Assembly: GCA_018830445.1 (NCBI GenBank)
Contig: JAHJSN010000045.1
Location: 35,362-99,361 of the forward strand
DNA length: 64,000 bases
Reading direction: 5' to 3'
DNA from: Alphaproteobacteria bacterium
Lineage (GTDB): Bacteria; Pseudomonadota; Alphaproteobacteria; Rhizobiales; Hyphomicrobiaceae
Shown: in pieces, positions 48,469-58,854 of the stretch
Numbering within the stretch: the stretch's first letter is position 1
How the letters are laid out: every line of letters starts with the position of its first letter
Translations under genes and position numbers: made by a program
Notes under the pieces: generated by a model
Database searches by the model: none
Told to the model about the DNA's origin: nothing
What the model saw: only the letters and a program-made list of their open reading frames with translations

Positions 48469-49296
48469 CTACGAACCTGTCACGTCCGCAGACGTGGTGA
48501 ACACTTTCCCATCAGTGTCGCGCGCCGAGACACTCAAGGGACCTTCGATGCCGACGGCATAGGTGAACTGGATATTGGGGTTCTCCGAAAGCGAAATGCC
48601 GCCGTCCATGTTGAACACCACCTTGTCGCCCTTGCGCACCTCCATGTGCTCCACGAATTTCGCCGGGATATAGAGGCCGGTGACCTGGTTCATTTGCATG
48701 CCCGAATAATTCGGATGCCGCACCATCACTTGCGCTTCGGCGGTCGGGCTTGACGCGCCCTCGGGCTTGCTTGCGAATGGCCGCAACTTCATCTTCCCGA
48801 TGTTCGCCAGCGCCGCGTCCATGTCCTTCAAGGCCGGTGCCGAGCACCCGCCGGCCGCCTTGACGTATTTGGTCTGCATATGAAGCGAGCCGTCGTCGAG
48901 TTCGATCACCGCGCGCACATTCGAGTACATGTCGACGCGCACCCGCGTCGAGATCTTGCGTTCCCCCAGCCCTGCGGCTTCGCCGAAGGTAAATGCCGCG
49001 ACAACCGGGGCCGGATTCTTTTCCACGATCAGCGTCAGTTTGCGCACCTTCGCGGCGATGCCGCCCGGGATGGTGACCGTGATTGGCACGATCGCCGCGT
49101 CTTCCGCGCGGTAGGGCGCATCGAGCGCGAGCTTGCCGTCGCCTTCTGCGATTTGCCGGTTTTCGCCGAACACGTCGTTGCGGATGCTTTGCCACAACTC
49201 GGCGTCTTCATCGGCCTTTGCGATCGGGCTCTGCCACACGAACAACGCGCTGCCGAGAGCGGCAACGAGGGCGAGTGTCCAGAATCTGTTGGCCAT
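48469..49296 (-). CDS. quinoprotein dehydrogenase-associated SoxYZ-like carrier protein
   Basis: SoxY-like N-terminal half with VKAAGGCSAPA swinging-arm-like Cys, then SoxZ-like domain (AQVMVRHPNYSGMQMNQVTGLYIPAKFVEHMEVRKGDKVVFNMDGGISLSENPNIQF). Confidence 0.88.
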   Translation of the reverse strand: MANRFWTLALVAALGSALFVWQSPIAKADEDAELWQSIRNDVFGENRQIAEGDGKLALDAPYRAEDAAIVPITVTIPGGIAAKVRKLTLIVEKNPAPVVAAFTFGEAAGLGERKISTRVRVDMYSNVRAVIELDDGSLHMQTKYVKAAGGCSAPALKDMDAALANIGKMKLRPFASKPEGASSPTAEAQVMVRHPNYSGMQMNQVTGLYIPAKFVEHMEVRKGDKVVFNMDGGISLSENPNIQFTYAVGIEGPLSVSARDTDGKVFTTSADVTGS

Positions 49297-49448
49297 TGGC
49301 CGGTCCTCCGATCGTATTGGCAATTATGAACTCCGGCCCGGAACTCGATACATCTTGTTTTTCTAATGTAACATGTCCCGTCAATGGCCGAAACAATCAA
49401 CCGGCCATCCGCTCAACACTGCGTTACTAGTTGTGGTGCCTCAAGAGG

Positions 49449-50474
49449 CTATTCCCACTCGAGCTCGGCAAAGGCCGCCGAAACGTTGCGTTTGTGAAAA
49501 TCCTCGAACAGCTGCCACTGTGACGCCTCGCCGCCCGCTGCGGTGTCGACCGCTTCACTGATCGTTCCGCCCCGCTTGATGATCGCGCGAACATCGTTTG
49601 CCACAGCATTCAGGTAGCGCAGCATCGGCATCGACGCCTCCGGCCATGAAAGCGCTGCCGGTCCGTGACCCGGGACGATCTTCTGTGCCGGTGAATTCCC
49701 TATTTTTTCAAGCGTTTCGATCCATCCCTTGATCGATCCGTCGAGCGATGGAACGTGCCCCGAAAAAATCAGGTCCCCCATGAATGCGACCCCGGTTTTG
49801 TCGTCGGTGACGATCAGATCGTTGTCCGTGTGGGCCGTGTTCTGGGCTGAAAGCTGCAAGCTGCGGCCCCCCAGATCGATTGAGGATGACGTCTCGACGA
49901 GTTGATCTGGAAGAACGATTTGCGTTCCGGCAAACGCTTCTGCCCCGAGCATTTCGGAGGCAACGCGCAAATAGCGTTCGCTCCGCGCGGTAAGCGCGCG
50001 CGGCATCTTGTGATGCGCAACAAACGCCGCGGCATCGGCTTTGAACGCCGCGTTTCCCAGCACGTGATCGGGGTGCATATGGGTGTTGATGACGTATTTG
50101 ATCGGGTTTTTTGTGCGCTCGGCGACGGCTGCGCGCAGTGCTGCTCCGGCGAGATAGCTGCCGCCAGTGTCGATCACCGCCACGGCGTCGGTTCCGATCA
50201 CGAATCCTGCGTTTGAGATGTCGCCGTGGTTCTCGGGCGCCTGGTCGGCGATCTGGCCTTGATGCACAAACACGCCATCGGCGATTTCAATAGAATTTGC
50301 CGCCTCGGTTTCGCGTGCTTGAAGCCCACCGAAGTAGCGTGCAAAACCAGCGCTTCCGCCCATGAACAGAAGGCCCAGGCATGCCGTTCGGCGTGTCGGA
50401 TGCGCGGCGTTCAGATGCTTTCGTTGCAGCAAGGTTGAATTGCTTTTTCCGCAAGCCGGTCCGTCATCGAACAT
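49449..50474 (-). CDS. MBL-fold zinc metallohydrolase (quinoprotein relay/SoxH-related)
   Basis: INTHMHPDHVLGNAAF (HxHxDH), FMGDLIFSGHVPSLDGS, KIVPGHGPA; start inferred at MFDDGP. Confidence 0.85.
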   Translation of the reverse strand: MFDDGPACGKSNSTLLQRKHLNAAHPTRRTACLGLLFMGGSAGFARYFGGLQARETEAANSIEIADGVFVHQGQIADQAPENHGDISNAGFVIGTDAVAVIDTGGSYLAGAALRAAVAERTKNPIKYVINTHMHPDHVLGNAAFKADAAAFVAHHKMPRALTARSERYLRVASEMLGAEAFAGTQIVLPDQLVETSSSIDLGGRSLQLSAQNTAHTDNDLIVTDDKTGVAFMGDLIFSGHVPSLDGSIKGWIETLEKIGNSPAQKIVPGHGPAALSWPEASMPMLRYLNAVANDVRAIIKRGGTISEAVDTAAGGEASQWQLFEDFHKRNVSAAFAELEWE

Positions 50475-50842
50475 TCTGTTCTTCCTTCCATTGCCTGGAC
50501 CATGCATACGCGGTGATTTGGCGGTCTCGAACGAAAAAATTGTTGTGAAAGAACCGCAATGATTGCGCCGGGCTCCAGAAAACAAAAGGAAAAAGACAGG
50601 CTGCCGGGAAAAATTCCCGATATTGCTCAACCATTCTTCATGTAGACTTGCGTCGTGCGACGAAAAGTGCCAAAACTCCGCGCAGGCAGCACGACTTCAG
50701 GCGCCGAGGGTTGTTCTTTGGTGTTCGCTTCGAAAGTCTCATCTCACAAGACCGGGTGCCAATCCGGCGAGATCGACGACTGTGACACGCTGACGTTGCT
50801 GTCTCTTGCAAGCGTGGCAAGATCTCACAAGGAGGAAGCGCA

Positions 50843-52642
50843 ATGCGCAAGAGTGCACTAACTGGTGCGCTGCTCGCTGCCGTCGTTGTTTCGCCAGCTC
50901 TGGCTAACAAGGACGTCATCAAGCAGACTTCGGACGCCAAACAGTGGGTCCTACAAACTGGTGACTATACGAACCAGCGTTATTCTAAACTCGATCAGAT
51001 CAACGCAAGCAACGTCAAGGACCTGAAGGTCGCTTGGACGTTCTCGACCGGTGTTCTGCGTGGTCACGAAGGTTCGCCTCTCGTGATTGGCGACACCATG
51101 TACCTGCATACTCCGTTCCCGAACAATGTGTTCGCGCTCGACCTGAACGAGCCCGGCCGCATCATTTGGAAATACGAGCCCAAGCAGGACCCCTCGGTCA
51201 TCCCCGTAATGTGCTGCGACACCGTTAACCGCGGTCTCGCCTACGCAGACGGCAAGATCTTCCTCCATCAGGCTGACACCACTGTCGTCGCACTCGACGC
51301 CAAGTCCGGTAAGGAAGTCTGGAAGACGGTCAACGGTGATCCGAAGCGCGGTGAAACCAACACGGCGACGGTTCTCCCCGTCAACGACAAGGTCATCGTC
51401 GGCATCTCCGGTGGTGAATTCGGCGTTCTCGGCCACGTCACCGCCTACGACATGAACTCCGGCAAGATGGTTTGGCGCGGTCACTCCTCCGGTCCGGACG
51501 ATCACATGCTGATGGATCCTGAAAAAACCATGTCGCTCGGCAAGCCGGTCGGCAAGGATTCCTCGCTGAAGACCTGGCAGGGCGATCAGTGGAAGATCGG
51601 TGGCGGCACCACCTGGGGCTGGTATTCCTACGATCCGGAAACCAACCTAGTGTACTACGGCTCGGGTAACCCCTCGACCTGGAACCCGGCACAGCGCCCG
51701 GGCGACAACAAGTGGTCGATGACCATTTGGGCACGTGACGCCGACACCGGTGTTGCCAAGTGGGTCTACCAGATGACCCCGTTCGACGAGTGGGACTATG
51801 ACGGCATCAACGAGATGATTCTCGCTGACATCGACGTCAAAGGTGAGAAGCGCAAGGTTCTCGTCCACTTCGACCGTAACGGCTACGGCTACACCCTTGA
51901 CCGCGTCACTGGTGAGCTGCTCGTTGCTGAAGTCTACGACCCGACCGTCAACTGGACGACCGGCGTGGAATTCGACAAGTCGAAGCCGAACTATGGCCGT
52001 CCCTACGTTGTCGACAAGTACTCGACCGCGAAGAACGGTGAAGACGTGAACTCGAAGGGCATCTGCCCGGCCGCTCTCGGCTCGAAGGACCAGCAGCCTG
52101 CTTCCTTCTCGCCAACCACCGGCCTGTTCTATGTCCCGACGAACCACGTCTGCATGGACTACGAACCCTTCAAGGTTTCGTACACCGCTGGTCAGCCTTA
52201 CGTTGGCGCCACGCTGTCCATGTTCCCGGCTCCGAACAGCCACGGCGGCATGGGTAACTTCATCGCTTGGGATGCTGGCAAGGGCAAGATCGTTTGGTCG
52301 AAGCCTGAGCCCTTCTCGGTATGGTCGGGTGCACTCTCGACCGCTGGCGGCATCGTATTCTACGGTACGCTGGAAGGTTACCTGAAGGCAGTTGATGAGA
52401 AGACGGGCGACGAACTGTTCAAGTTCCGCACTCCGTCGGGCATCATCGGCAACGTCATGACCTACGAGCATGGTGGCAAGCAGTACGTCGGCATCCTGTC
52501 GGGCGTTGGCGGCTGGGCCGGCATCGGTCTGGCAGCTGGCCTCACCAACCCGACCGATGGTCTGGGTGCAGTGGGTGGCTACGCTGGCCTCAACAGCTAC
52601 ACCCGCCTGGGTGGCACGTTGACGGTCTTCTCGCTGCCATAA
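50843..52642 (+). CDS. xoxF: lanthanide-dependent PQQ methanol dehydrogenase XoxF (XoxF5-like)
   Basis: [13 protein letters not shown] vicinal Cys pair (51212-51217), [15 protein letters not shown] with the extra Asp typical of XoxF (51794-51802), PQQ-enzyme W motifs. Confidence 0.97.
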   Translation: MRKSALTGALLAAVVVSPALANKDVIKQTSDAKQWVLQTGDYTNQRYSKLDQINASNVKDLKVAWTFSTGVLRGHEGSPLVIGDTMYLHTPFPNNVFALDLNEPGRIIWKYEPKQDPSVIPVMCCDTVNRGLAYADGKIFLHQADTTVVALDAKSGKEVWKTVNGDPKRGETNTATVLPVNDKVIVGISGGEFGVLGHVTAYDMNSGKMVWRGHSSGPDDHMLMDPEKTMSLGKPVGKDSSLKTWQGDQWKIGGGTTWGWYSYDPETNLVYYGSGNPSTWNPAQRPGDNKWSMTIWARDADTGVAKWVYQMTPFDEWDYDGINEMILADIDVKGEKRKVLVHFDRNGYGYTLDRVTGELLVAEVYDPTVNWTTGVEFDKSKPNYGRPYVVDKYSTAKNGEDVNSKGICPAALGSKDQQPASFSPTTGLFYVPTNHVCMDYEPFKVSYTAGQPYVGATLSMFPAPNSHGGMGNFIAWDAGKGKIVWSKPEPFSVWSGALSTAGGIVFYGTLEGYLKAVDEKTGDELFKFRTPSGIIGNVMTYEHGGKQYVGILSGVGGWAGIGLAAGLTNPTDGLGAVGGYAGLNSYTRLGGTLTVFSLP

Positions 52643-52661
52643 GCGATACGTGATCGAAATG

Positions 52662-52695
52662 GGCCGGTGCGGGGTAACCTGCGCCGGCCTTTTTT
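52662..52695 (+). terminator. intrinsic terminator after xoxF
   Basis: ggccggtgcggggtaacctgcgccggcctttttt. Confidence 0.7.
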
Positions 52696-52974
52696 ACGAT
52701 CAGGGCTACCACGACGGCTCTCCCCTCTCCGCGAGACGACAGACCCGGTTGGACCGGCCATGGCGATAAGAAGTTCTCGACGTTCGCACGAGCGTTTTCT
52801 ATTGATCCTTGGCTTGCCCCACTACGTTCAAGGAATTATCTGGTTCTTCAATATGAAGGCCAATGCTTCCCGGCTCTCGCCATTTGATGGCCATTTCCCC
52901 GGACGATGATGGGGGCGTGTGAGGCGGTCGAAAGCTGGGGCTTTCGAAAACAAGGTTCCTATGGAGGGAAACGC

Positions 52975-53541
52975 GTGACGAAAATTTGGAAGGTAATCTC
53001 TGCCGCGGCACTTGTCGCCGGATGGGTCGCAGTCGGCACCGCTACCATGGTTTCGGCCGAAGCAACAAAGATGGACGACGGCTCGGTTGCTGCCGGCAAG
53101 GGCGCCGAGTTCGACGCCGACGCAGGCAAGTGGTTCCTGGAATCGGGCGATCCCACCTATCGCATCAAGGAAGATGGTACGCTCGACTTCCTCACCTATC
53201 GCGGCTTCCAGCGCTATCACTCCGAATGCCACGTCTGCCATGGGCCTGAAGGCGTCGGTTCGACGTACGCACCAGCCCTCATCGATTCCTTGAAGACGAT
53301 GGCCTACGGCGACTTCGTTGGTGTTGTCGCAAGCGGTCGCGTTGTGCATCAGCCCGGCGGCGGTGAATCCGTGATGCCGGCCCTCGGAGATAACGTCAAC
53401 GTCATGTGCTACCTCGATGGCATCTACACATATCTCAAGGCCCGTTCCGACGGCGTTCTCGCCCGTGGCCGTCCGAAGGGCAAGGAAGCCAAGCCCGAAG
53501 GACTTGGCGCAACCGAAGATGCATGCCTCGGGGGCAAGTAA
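52975..53541 (+). CDS. xoxG: c-type cytochrome XoxG (electron acceptor of XoxF)
   Basis: GTG start, signal peptide, single CHVCH heme motif (53227-53241), between xoxF and xoxJ. Confidence 0.9.
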   Translation: MTKIWKVISAAALVAGWVAVGTATMVSAEATKMDDGSVAAGKGAEFDADAGKWFLESGDPTYRIKEDGTLDFLTYRGFQRYHSECHVCHGPEGVGSTYAPALIDSLKTMAYGDFVGVVASGRVVHQPGGGESVMPALGDNVNVMCYLDGIYTYLKARSDGVLARGRPKGKEAKPEGLGATEDACLGGK

Positions 53542-53542
53542 T

Positions 53543-54400
53543 ATGAAAAAGCGCATGATCACTGCGCTTGCGTTTCTGTTTCTCGGCGGCATTGCCGCCG
53601 AGGCTGCGGAAGGTGACCGCGCCGACCTCGTCAACCGTCAGGTTCTTCGAGTCTGCGCCGATCCGGCGAATGTGCCGTTCTCCAGCGAGGATCCCGACAA
53701 GCCAGGGTTTGAAAACAAGATCGCCGACGTCATAGCCAAGGAGCTCGGCAACATCCCAGTCGAGTACACATGGTTCCCGCAGGCGACCGGCTTCATCCGC
53801 CGGACGCTGTTCGCCAAGGCCTGCGATGTTGTCATCGGATATGCGCAGGGCGACGAAATGGTTCTGAATACCAACCACTATTATCGCTCTGCCTATGTGA
53901 TCGTCTATAAGAAGGGCGGTGAGTTGGACGGTGTCGACAGCCTTTCCGACGAGCGCCTCAAGGGCAAGCCGATCGGCATTATCGCTGGAACGCCTCCGGC
54001 GACTTATGCAACCCGTGCCGGGCTGATGGCTAACGCAAGGCCCTACCATCTCCACGTTGACCGCCGTTACGATTCGCCGATGGAAAGGATGATCGAAGAC
54101 ATCCGATCCGGCGAAATCGCCGCGGGCGTCATGTGGGGGCCGAATGCTGGCTACTTCGCCACCGACGGTGGCAAGGACGATCTATCGATCGTGCCACTGC
54201 TGAAGGAAGGCAAGTTCCCGCCGATGACGTTTCGCATCACCATGGGTGTGCGCCAGTCCGACGCCACCTGGAAACGCGAATTGAACGAGATCATCCAAAA
54301 GCGCCAGGGCGAAATCGACAAGATACTGCTCGACTATCACATCCCGATCATCGATGAGAACGATCAGCAGATCACCTCGGCAAGGACCTCGGGCGGCTGA
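53543..54400 (+). CDS. xoxJ: periplasmic solute-binding-like protein XoxJ/MxaJ
   Basis: LRVCADPANVPFSSEDPDKPGFENKIADVIAKELGNIPVEYTWFPQATGFIRRTL, typical of quinoprotein-associated SBP family. Confidence 0.92.
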   Translation: MKKRMITALAFLFLGGIAAEAAEGDRADLVNRQVLRVCADPANVPFSSEDPDKPGFENKIADVIAKELGNIPVEYTWFPQATGFIRRTLFAKACDVVIGYAQGDEMVLNTNHYYRSAYVIVYKKGGELDGVDSLSDERLKGKPIGIIAGTPPATYATRAGLMANARPYHLHVDRRYDSPMERMIEDIRSGEIAAGVMWGPNAGYFATDGGKDDLSIVPLLKEGKFPPMTFRITMGVRQSDATWKRELNEIIQKRQGEIDKILLDYHIPIIDENDQQITSARTSGG

Positions 54401-54657
54401 TGGCCTTCCGAAGATCCGACGAACTGCAACGAAGCTGCGCGGCTGGCGGAAATTCCCCGGCCGCGTTTCCTTGTCGCGCATCTGTAACTGCGGTCTGTTG
54501 CGCCTTTCCTGCGGCGGATCAAACAACGCCCTTGCCTTATCGAGTGACGTTGAGTAAACGATCACCTCCGCTTCGAATGCCGGTCGATTTGACCGGCCCC
54601 TCGGCTCCATGACCGCAACGATGGGGCCCGCGCGGCAAGCGGAGACTTCCTTGGAGA

Positions 54658-54732
<75 letters not shown>

Positions 54733-55011
54733 CTCTCCCTCGGTTGCCGCCGACGCCAATGCTGGCGGTTGCAGTCCGCGCGCTGCTGCTCCTGGTAAAG
54801 CGGCACCACATTCTCAGAGTCCGAACGGCTCGGGTGCTTTGGCCGGTCAAGCCTCCCTGCCGGAGGTTGACTTTTCTGCCTTTGAACCATAAGTTCCGCC
54901 AACTCCTGACCGGGGCGAACGGAAACGGCGGGCTACGGGAAATCGTGGCGCGCTGATTTTATTTTCCCACCCGGCTCGCACCGATAACCAGATATACCGA
55001 CGGGTTCCGCC

Positions 55012-55137
55012 ATGAAGGTCCGCAATTCGCTCAAATCACTGCGCTCGCGCCACCGCGACAACCGCCTGGTGCGCCGCCGCGGCAAGCTCTACGTGATCAA
55101 CAAGACGCAGCGCCGTTTCAAGGCGCGCCAGGGCTGA
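55012..55137 (+). CDS. rpmJ: 50S ribosomal protein L36 (41 aa, absent from the ORF track)
   Basis: [41 protein letters not shown]. Confidence 0.95.
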   Translation: MKVRNSLKSLRSRHRDNRLVRRRGKLYVINKTQRRFKARQG

Positions 55138-55285
55138 AGAAGCGGCCCAGCGGCTGGCATGTGGTCTGTCCTCATGGCGGACTGCCGGCCTGCGTCCGGC
55201 TGCGCCGCCGAGCCGTCAGGGCTGCGGCTTGATGAGCGCTACGTTTGCTTTGACAGGCACATCGGGCCCGTCATAACCTGACGCC

Positions 55286-56044
55286 ATGCGCACCACATCA
55301 AACCTGACGAAGAGCCTGTTTGCAGCGGCTACGCTGTTCGTATTCGGCTATTCATTCTCGCAAGACGCTTCATCCCAGGAGCGCGACCGGGCCGATCCGC
55401 CAGCCACGGTTGAGCCCGTCCCCGCACCTCAGGACCCAGATGCCCGTCCGCCAGCGCCGCAGGACGAAGGCGAGACGCGAACGCTGCACGCAAAGCGCAG
55501 TGGCGATCCCAAACCTTACCATCTTGAGGTCCTGGCCGACCTGCCGAAGTCGCCGATGAAGATCGCCGAGACGCTTGCCAATCTCTATGCGCTTCTGGCC
55601 ACAGCCGAGGATGAGAAAACCGCCGGTGAAATCGCCGGCGTGATTGAGCGCCTCTGGTTGTTCGGCCATGGCGATACGGTCTTCGTGCTGATGCAGCGCG
55701 CCACCAAGGCGCTCGCCGAGAAAAACGACGAACTTGCCATGAAATTCCTCGATGCCGTTGTTTCGCTGGCCCCCGACTACACCGAAGGCTGGCATCAGCG
55801 TGCCGTCGTCAGCTACACGCGCAATGATTTCCGGCGCGCATTGGGGGATTTGCGCCGCGTGCTGGCGCTCGATCCCAACCATTACAAGGCGCTCGAGGGC
55901 CTATCGCGGATGTTCGAGGAAACCGAGCAGAAGGCCGCCGCATTGGCCGCGCACCGCCAGCTTATGGAGATCCATCCCTACTGGCCTGACGCCGAGCAAC
56001 GCTTGCGGGAATTGGAGCATGCGGCCGAAGGCCAGGGCATCTGA
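55286..56044 (+). CDS. secreted TPR protein
   Basis: LAPDYTEGWHQRAVVSYTRNDFRRALGDLRRVLALDPNHYKALEGLSRMFEE. Confidence 0.85.
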   Translation: MRTTSNLTKSLFAAATLFVFGYSFSQDASSQERDRADPPATVEPVPAPQDPDARPPAPQDEGETRTLHAKRSGDPKPYHLEVLADLPKSPMKIAETLANLYALLATAEDEKTAGEIAGVIERLWLFGHGDTVFVLMQRATKALAEKNDELAMKFLDAVVSLAPDYTEGWHQRAVVSYTRNDFRRALGDLRRVLALDPNHYKALEGLSRMFEETEQKAAALAAHRQLMEIHPYWPDAEQRLRELEHAAEGQGI

Positions 56045-56177
56045 TCGGAGATCGCTGGCATCATTGACCGCCGTCGCAACGCGTGCCCGCGATCACGCAG
56101 GCGTGCGTTGAAGTTCAACGGCTGCGACCCGATCTTGATGGGTATCGTTAACTCGAAATTCCCCATAGGAGGCCTCC

Positions 56178-56462
56178 TTGAACCAGGTAAGCCCCATCAA
56201 AGCATTGGTGACCCTCTGCGTCGCCACCTTCATATATGCCGTCCTTGCGGCACCCTCCGCGGGCAGTGCCAGCGCCCACGGCGTCCAGAAGTATCGCGAT
56301 GGTCGCGTTGTCGGCCAAGTGCGCCGCAAGCACCACTCCCGCCGCGACACGCGCTCCTACCGCCGCCGCCGCGATCCGGCGATATTTGCCAGTCAGGTCG
56401 ATCTCTCACGCCCCGGCGGCCCGGAGCGGTTCTTCGAACTGCTTCGCGAAGAAAATCGCTGA
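56178..56462 (+). CDS. small secreted basic hypothetical protein
   Basis: Signal peptide; RRKHHSRRDTRSYRRRRDP; preceded by aggaggcc RBS. Confidence 0.55.
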   Translation: MNQVSPIKALVTLCVATFIYAVLAAPSAGSASAHGVQKYRDGRVVGQVRRKHHSRRDTRSYRRRRDPAIFASQVDLSRPGGPERFFELLREENR

Positions 56463-56647
56463 TCTCTCAATCCCGGTTGCGAACCGCCGCTGCGAAAAGA
56501 GGGGCTGCGCTGAAAGGCGCAGCCCTTTGCCATTGATTTGGATGGTTGCAGCGCAGTGTTTGATCCAAGGTGCCAACGCTGCGTAGTGTCTCCTGTGACG
56601 TTCGCCCCTTGCTGGTTCCGCCCCTCCCTTCCCAGAGCGCACGATTG

Positions 56648-58006
56648 ATGAGCAACGAAGACAACCGGTTCACTGCCCGCGCCTCCCGCTACGCCCGCGT
56701 TGGGGTCAATGTGGGCAACGTTGCCGCGCGCTACGCCGGCAAGCGCTTCCTGGGCCTCGAACAGGACCGCTCTGAGGCCGCACGCGAGTTGGCTGCTGCA
56801 CTTGGCGGACTGAAGGGCCCGATCATGAAAGTTGCTCAGCTTCTCTCGACGATCCCTGAAGCCTTGCCCAAGGAATACGCCCGCGAACTGTCTCAGCTGC
56901 AGAGCCAGGCGCCGTCGATGGGCCCCGCGTTCGTCCGTCGCCGCATGTCTGCGGAACTGGGCCGCGACTGGCAGGCGAGGTTCGAGAATTTCGAATACCA
57001 ATCGGCGGCTTCCGCATCGCTGGGTCAGGTCCACCGCGCGATTCACCCCGATGGCCGCAGGCTCGCTTGCAAACTCCAGTACCCGGATATGCAGTCGGCC
57101 GTCGAAGCGGACTTGAACCAGCTCAAGCTGGTCTTCCAAATTCACGCGCGCATGGACCCCGGTGTCGACACCAGGGAGATATTCGTCGAGATTTCCTCCC
57201 GCCTGCGTGAGGAACTCGATTACGAACTGGAGGCAGGTCACACCGCGCTTTACGCCGGAATTTTCCGCGACGATTCACTTATTCGCGTCCCTGAAGTGCT
57301 GCCGGAATTATCGACCGGTCGCCTTCTCACCATGACATGGCTCGAGGGCGAACCGCTCCTTACCTTCAAGGAGGACCCGCTTGAAGATCGAAATCAAATC
57401 GCCCGCGCCATGTTCCGCGCCTGGTGGCACCCCTTCAGCCACTTCGGCGTCATCCATGGCGACCCGCACCTGGGCAATTACACGATCTTCTCCGCAGACG
57501 GCCGCCCGCGCGGCATCAATCTCCTCGATTACGGCTGCATCCGCACGTTTTCTCCCCGCTTCGTCCAGGGCGTCGTCAATCTTTATCAAGGCCTCCTTGC
57601 CAACGACCGCGACCGGGTCGTTGCAGCCTACGAGGCATGGGGCTTCAAAGGCCTCAACGACGAACTGATCGATGGGCTCACGATCTGGGCGCGGTTCATC
57701 TATGGGCCCTTGCTCGACGACCGCGAGCGCACCATCGCCGACGAAGTGAAGCCGGGTGATTACGGCCGCAGCGAAATGATGCGCGTTCGCACGATATTGA
57801 AGGAAAAGGGGCCGGTGACGGTGCCGCGCGAGTTCGTTTTCATGGATCGCGCGGCAATCGGGCTTGGCGGCGTCTTCCTGCACCTCGATGCCAAGCTGAA
57901 TTGGTATCGGCTCTTCAATGAGACCATCGAGAATTTCGACATCGACACCGTCGCCGATCGCCAGTTCGAAGCTTTTCCGAGAGCGGGCGTTCCGTTGCCG
58001 CTATGA
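56648..58006 (+). CDS. ABC1/UbiB/AarF-family atypical kinase
   Basis: GGLKGPIMKVAQLLSTIPEALPKEYARELSQLQSQAPSM (KxGQ-like) and FGVIHGDPHLGNY. Confidence 0.93.
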   Translation: MSNEDNRFTARASRYARVGVNVGNVAARYAGKRFLGLEQDRSEAARELAAALGGLKGPIMKVAQLLSTIPEALPKEYARELSQLQSQAPSMGPAFVRRRMSAELGRDWQARFENFEYQSAASASLGQVHRAIHPDGRRLACKLQYPDMQSAVEADLNQLKLVFQIHARMDPGVDTREIFVEISSRLREELDYELEAGHTALYAGIFRDDSLIRVPEVLPELSTGRLLTMTWLEGEPLLTFKEDPLEDRNQIARAMFRAWWHPFSHFGVIHGDPHLGNYTIFSADGRPRGINLLDYGCIRTFSPRFVQGVVNLYQGLLANDRDRVVAAYEAWGFKGLNDELIDGLTIWARFIYGPLLDDRERTIADEVKPGDYGRSEMMRVRTILKEKGPVTVPREFVFMDRAAIGLGGVFLHLDAKLNWYRLFNETIENFDIDTVADRQFEAFPRAGVPLPL

Positions 58007-58042
58007 CCGCGCCGGCAGTGCTGGCTCTCGACCTTCGGTTAT

Positions 58043-58555
58043 TCAGCTCCGATAGTGGCGCTGCATCCGCTTCAGCGTCCGCTCGATCTCGTCGGGAGTG
58101 TCGTCGAACGGCTCCAGGTTGATGCGCACCGTGTTGTTGTGGCTCATCTTCCAGGGCAGCCGCATCAGCAAGCGGTAGAACGCCATCTTTCTCCAGTCGG
58201 CGACAAGTGCCCGTTCCAGCGGTTGCGAAAGCTTGATCTGCAACTCATGCGTCATCAAGGTCCGCACCGCGATGTGCACGGTCTCGATGTTTTCCACCGC
58301 CCGCCATCCGATGAGCCCGAGCCCCTCGACGAAGATACCGTACTGGTTGGCGCCGAGCCGCGGCCGTTCGGTCTCGATCAGTGGATAGAAATAATAGGCG
58401 GCCCCCAGTGCCGCTACGCCGAGCGCCAGCAGGAGTTCGCTGCCCTGATAGAAGGCCGCAACGCAAAACAGGATGCCGGCGCCGGCCAGAATGAAAACCC
58501 GGAACTGGCCCTTGTCCCTGCCGTAACGGACGGTGTAGCCGCTAGTGTTGTGCAT
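58043..58555 (-). CDS. DUF2244 family integral membrane protein
   Basis: Two TM helices then VEGLGLIGWRAVENIETVHIAVRTLMTHEL; start inferred. Confidence 0.6.
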   Translation of the reverse strand: MHNTSGYTVRYGRDKGQFRVFILAGAGILFCVAAFYQGSELLLALGVAALGAAYYFYPLIETERPRLGANQYGIFVEGLGLIGWRAVENIETVHIAVRTLMTHELQIKLSQPLERALVADWRKMAFYRLLMRLPWKMSHNNTVRINLEPFDDTPDEIERTLKRMQRHYRS

Positions 58556-58854
58556 GTGGCGTTTGCCTCCCGGTTGCCGCCGGCCTAGCGAGCAAACGTC
58601 AAATGCAAAAGCAACATTGGAATTCACACATTTGCCAGTGTTCCACATTGCACGAACATTTGCTCTTCAGAGTGCCGCAAAGGGGGGCAAATGCTTGTGC
58701 CGGAACAATAGCGTCGTTGAGTCCGCTCGTTGCAGCGTCGACCATTCTGACCCCGCGCATATGTTGCAGTGCAGCGCGAATCCAGGTTATGCGCCGCGCG
58801 TCGCTCTTGGCAACACTTCGCAGGCAATTCTTTGCACGACGCGAAAAGACGGCT

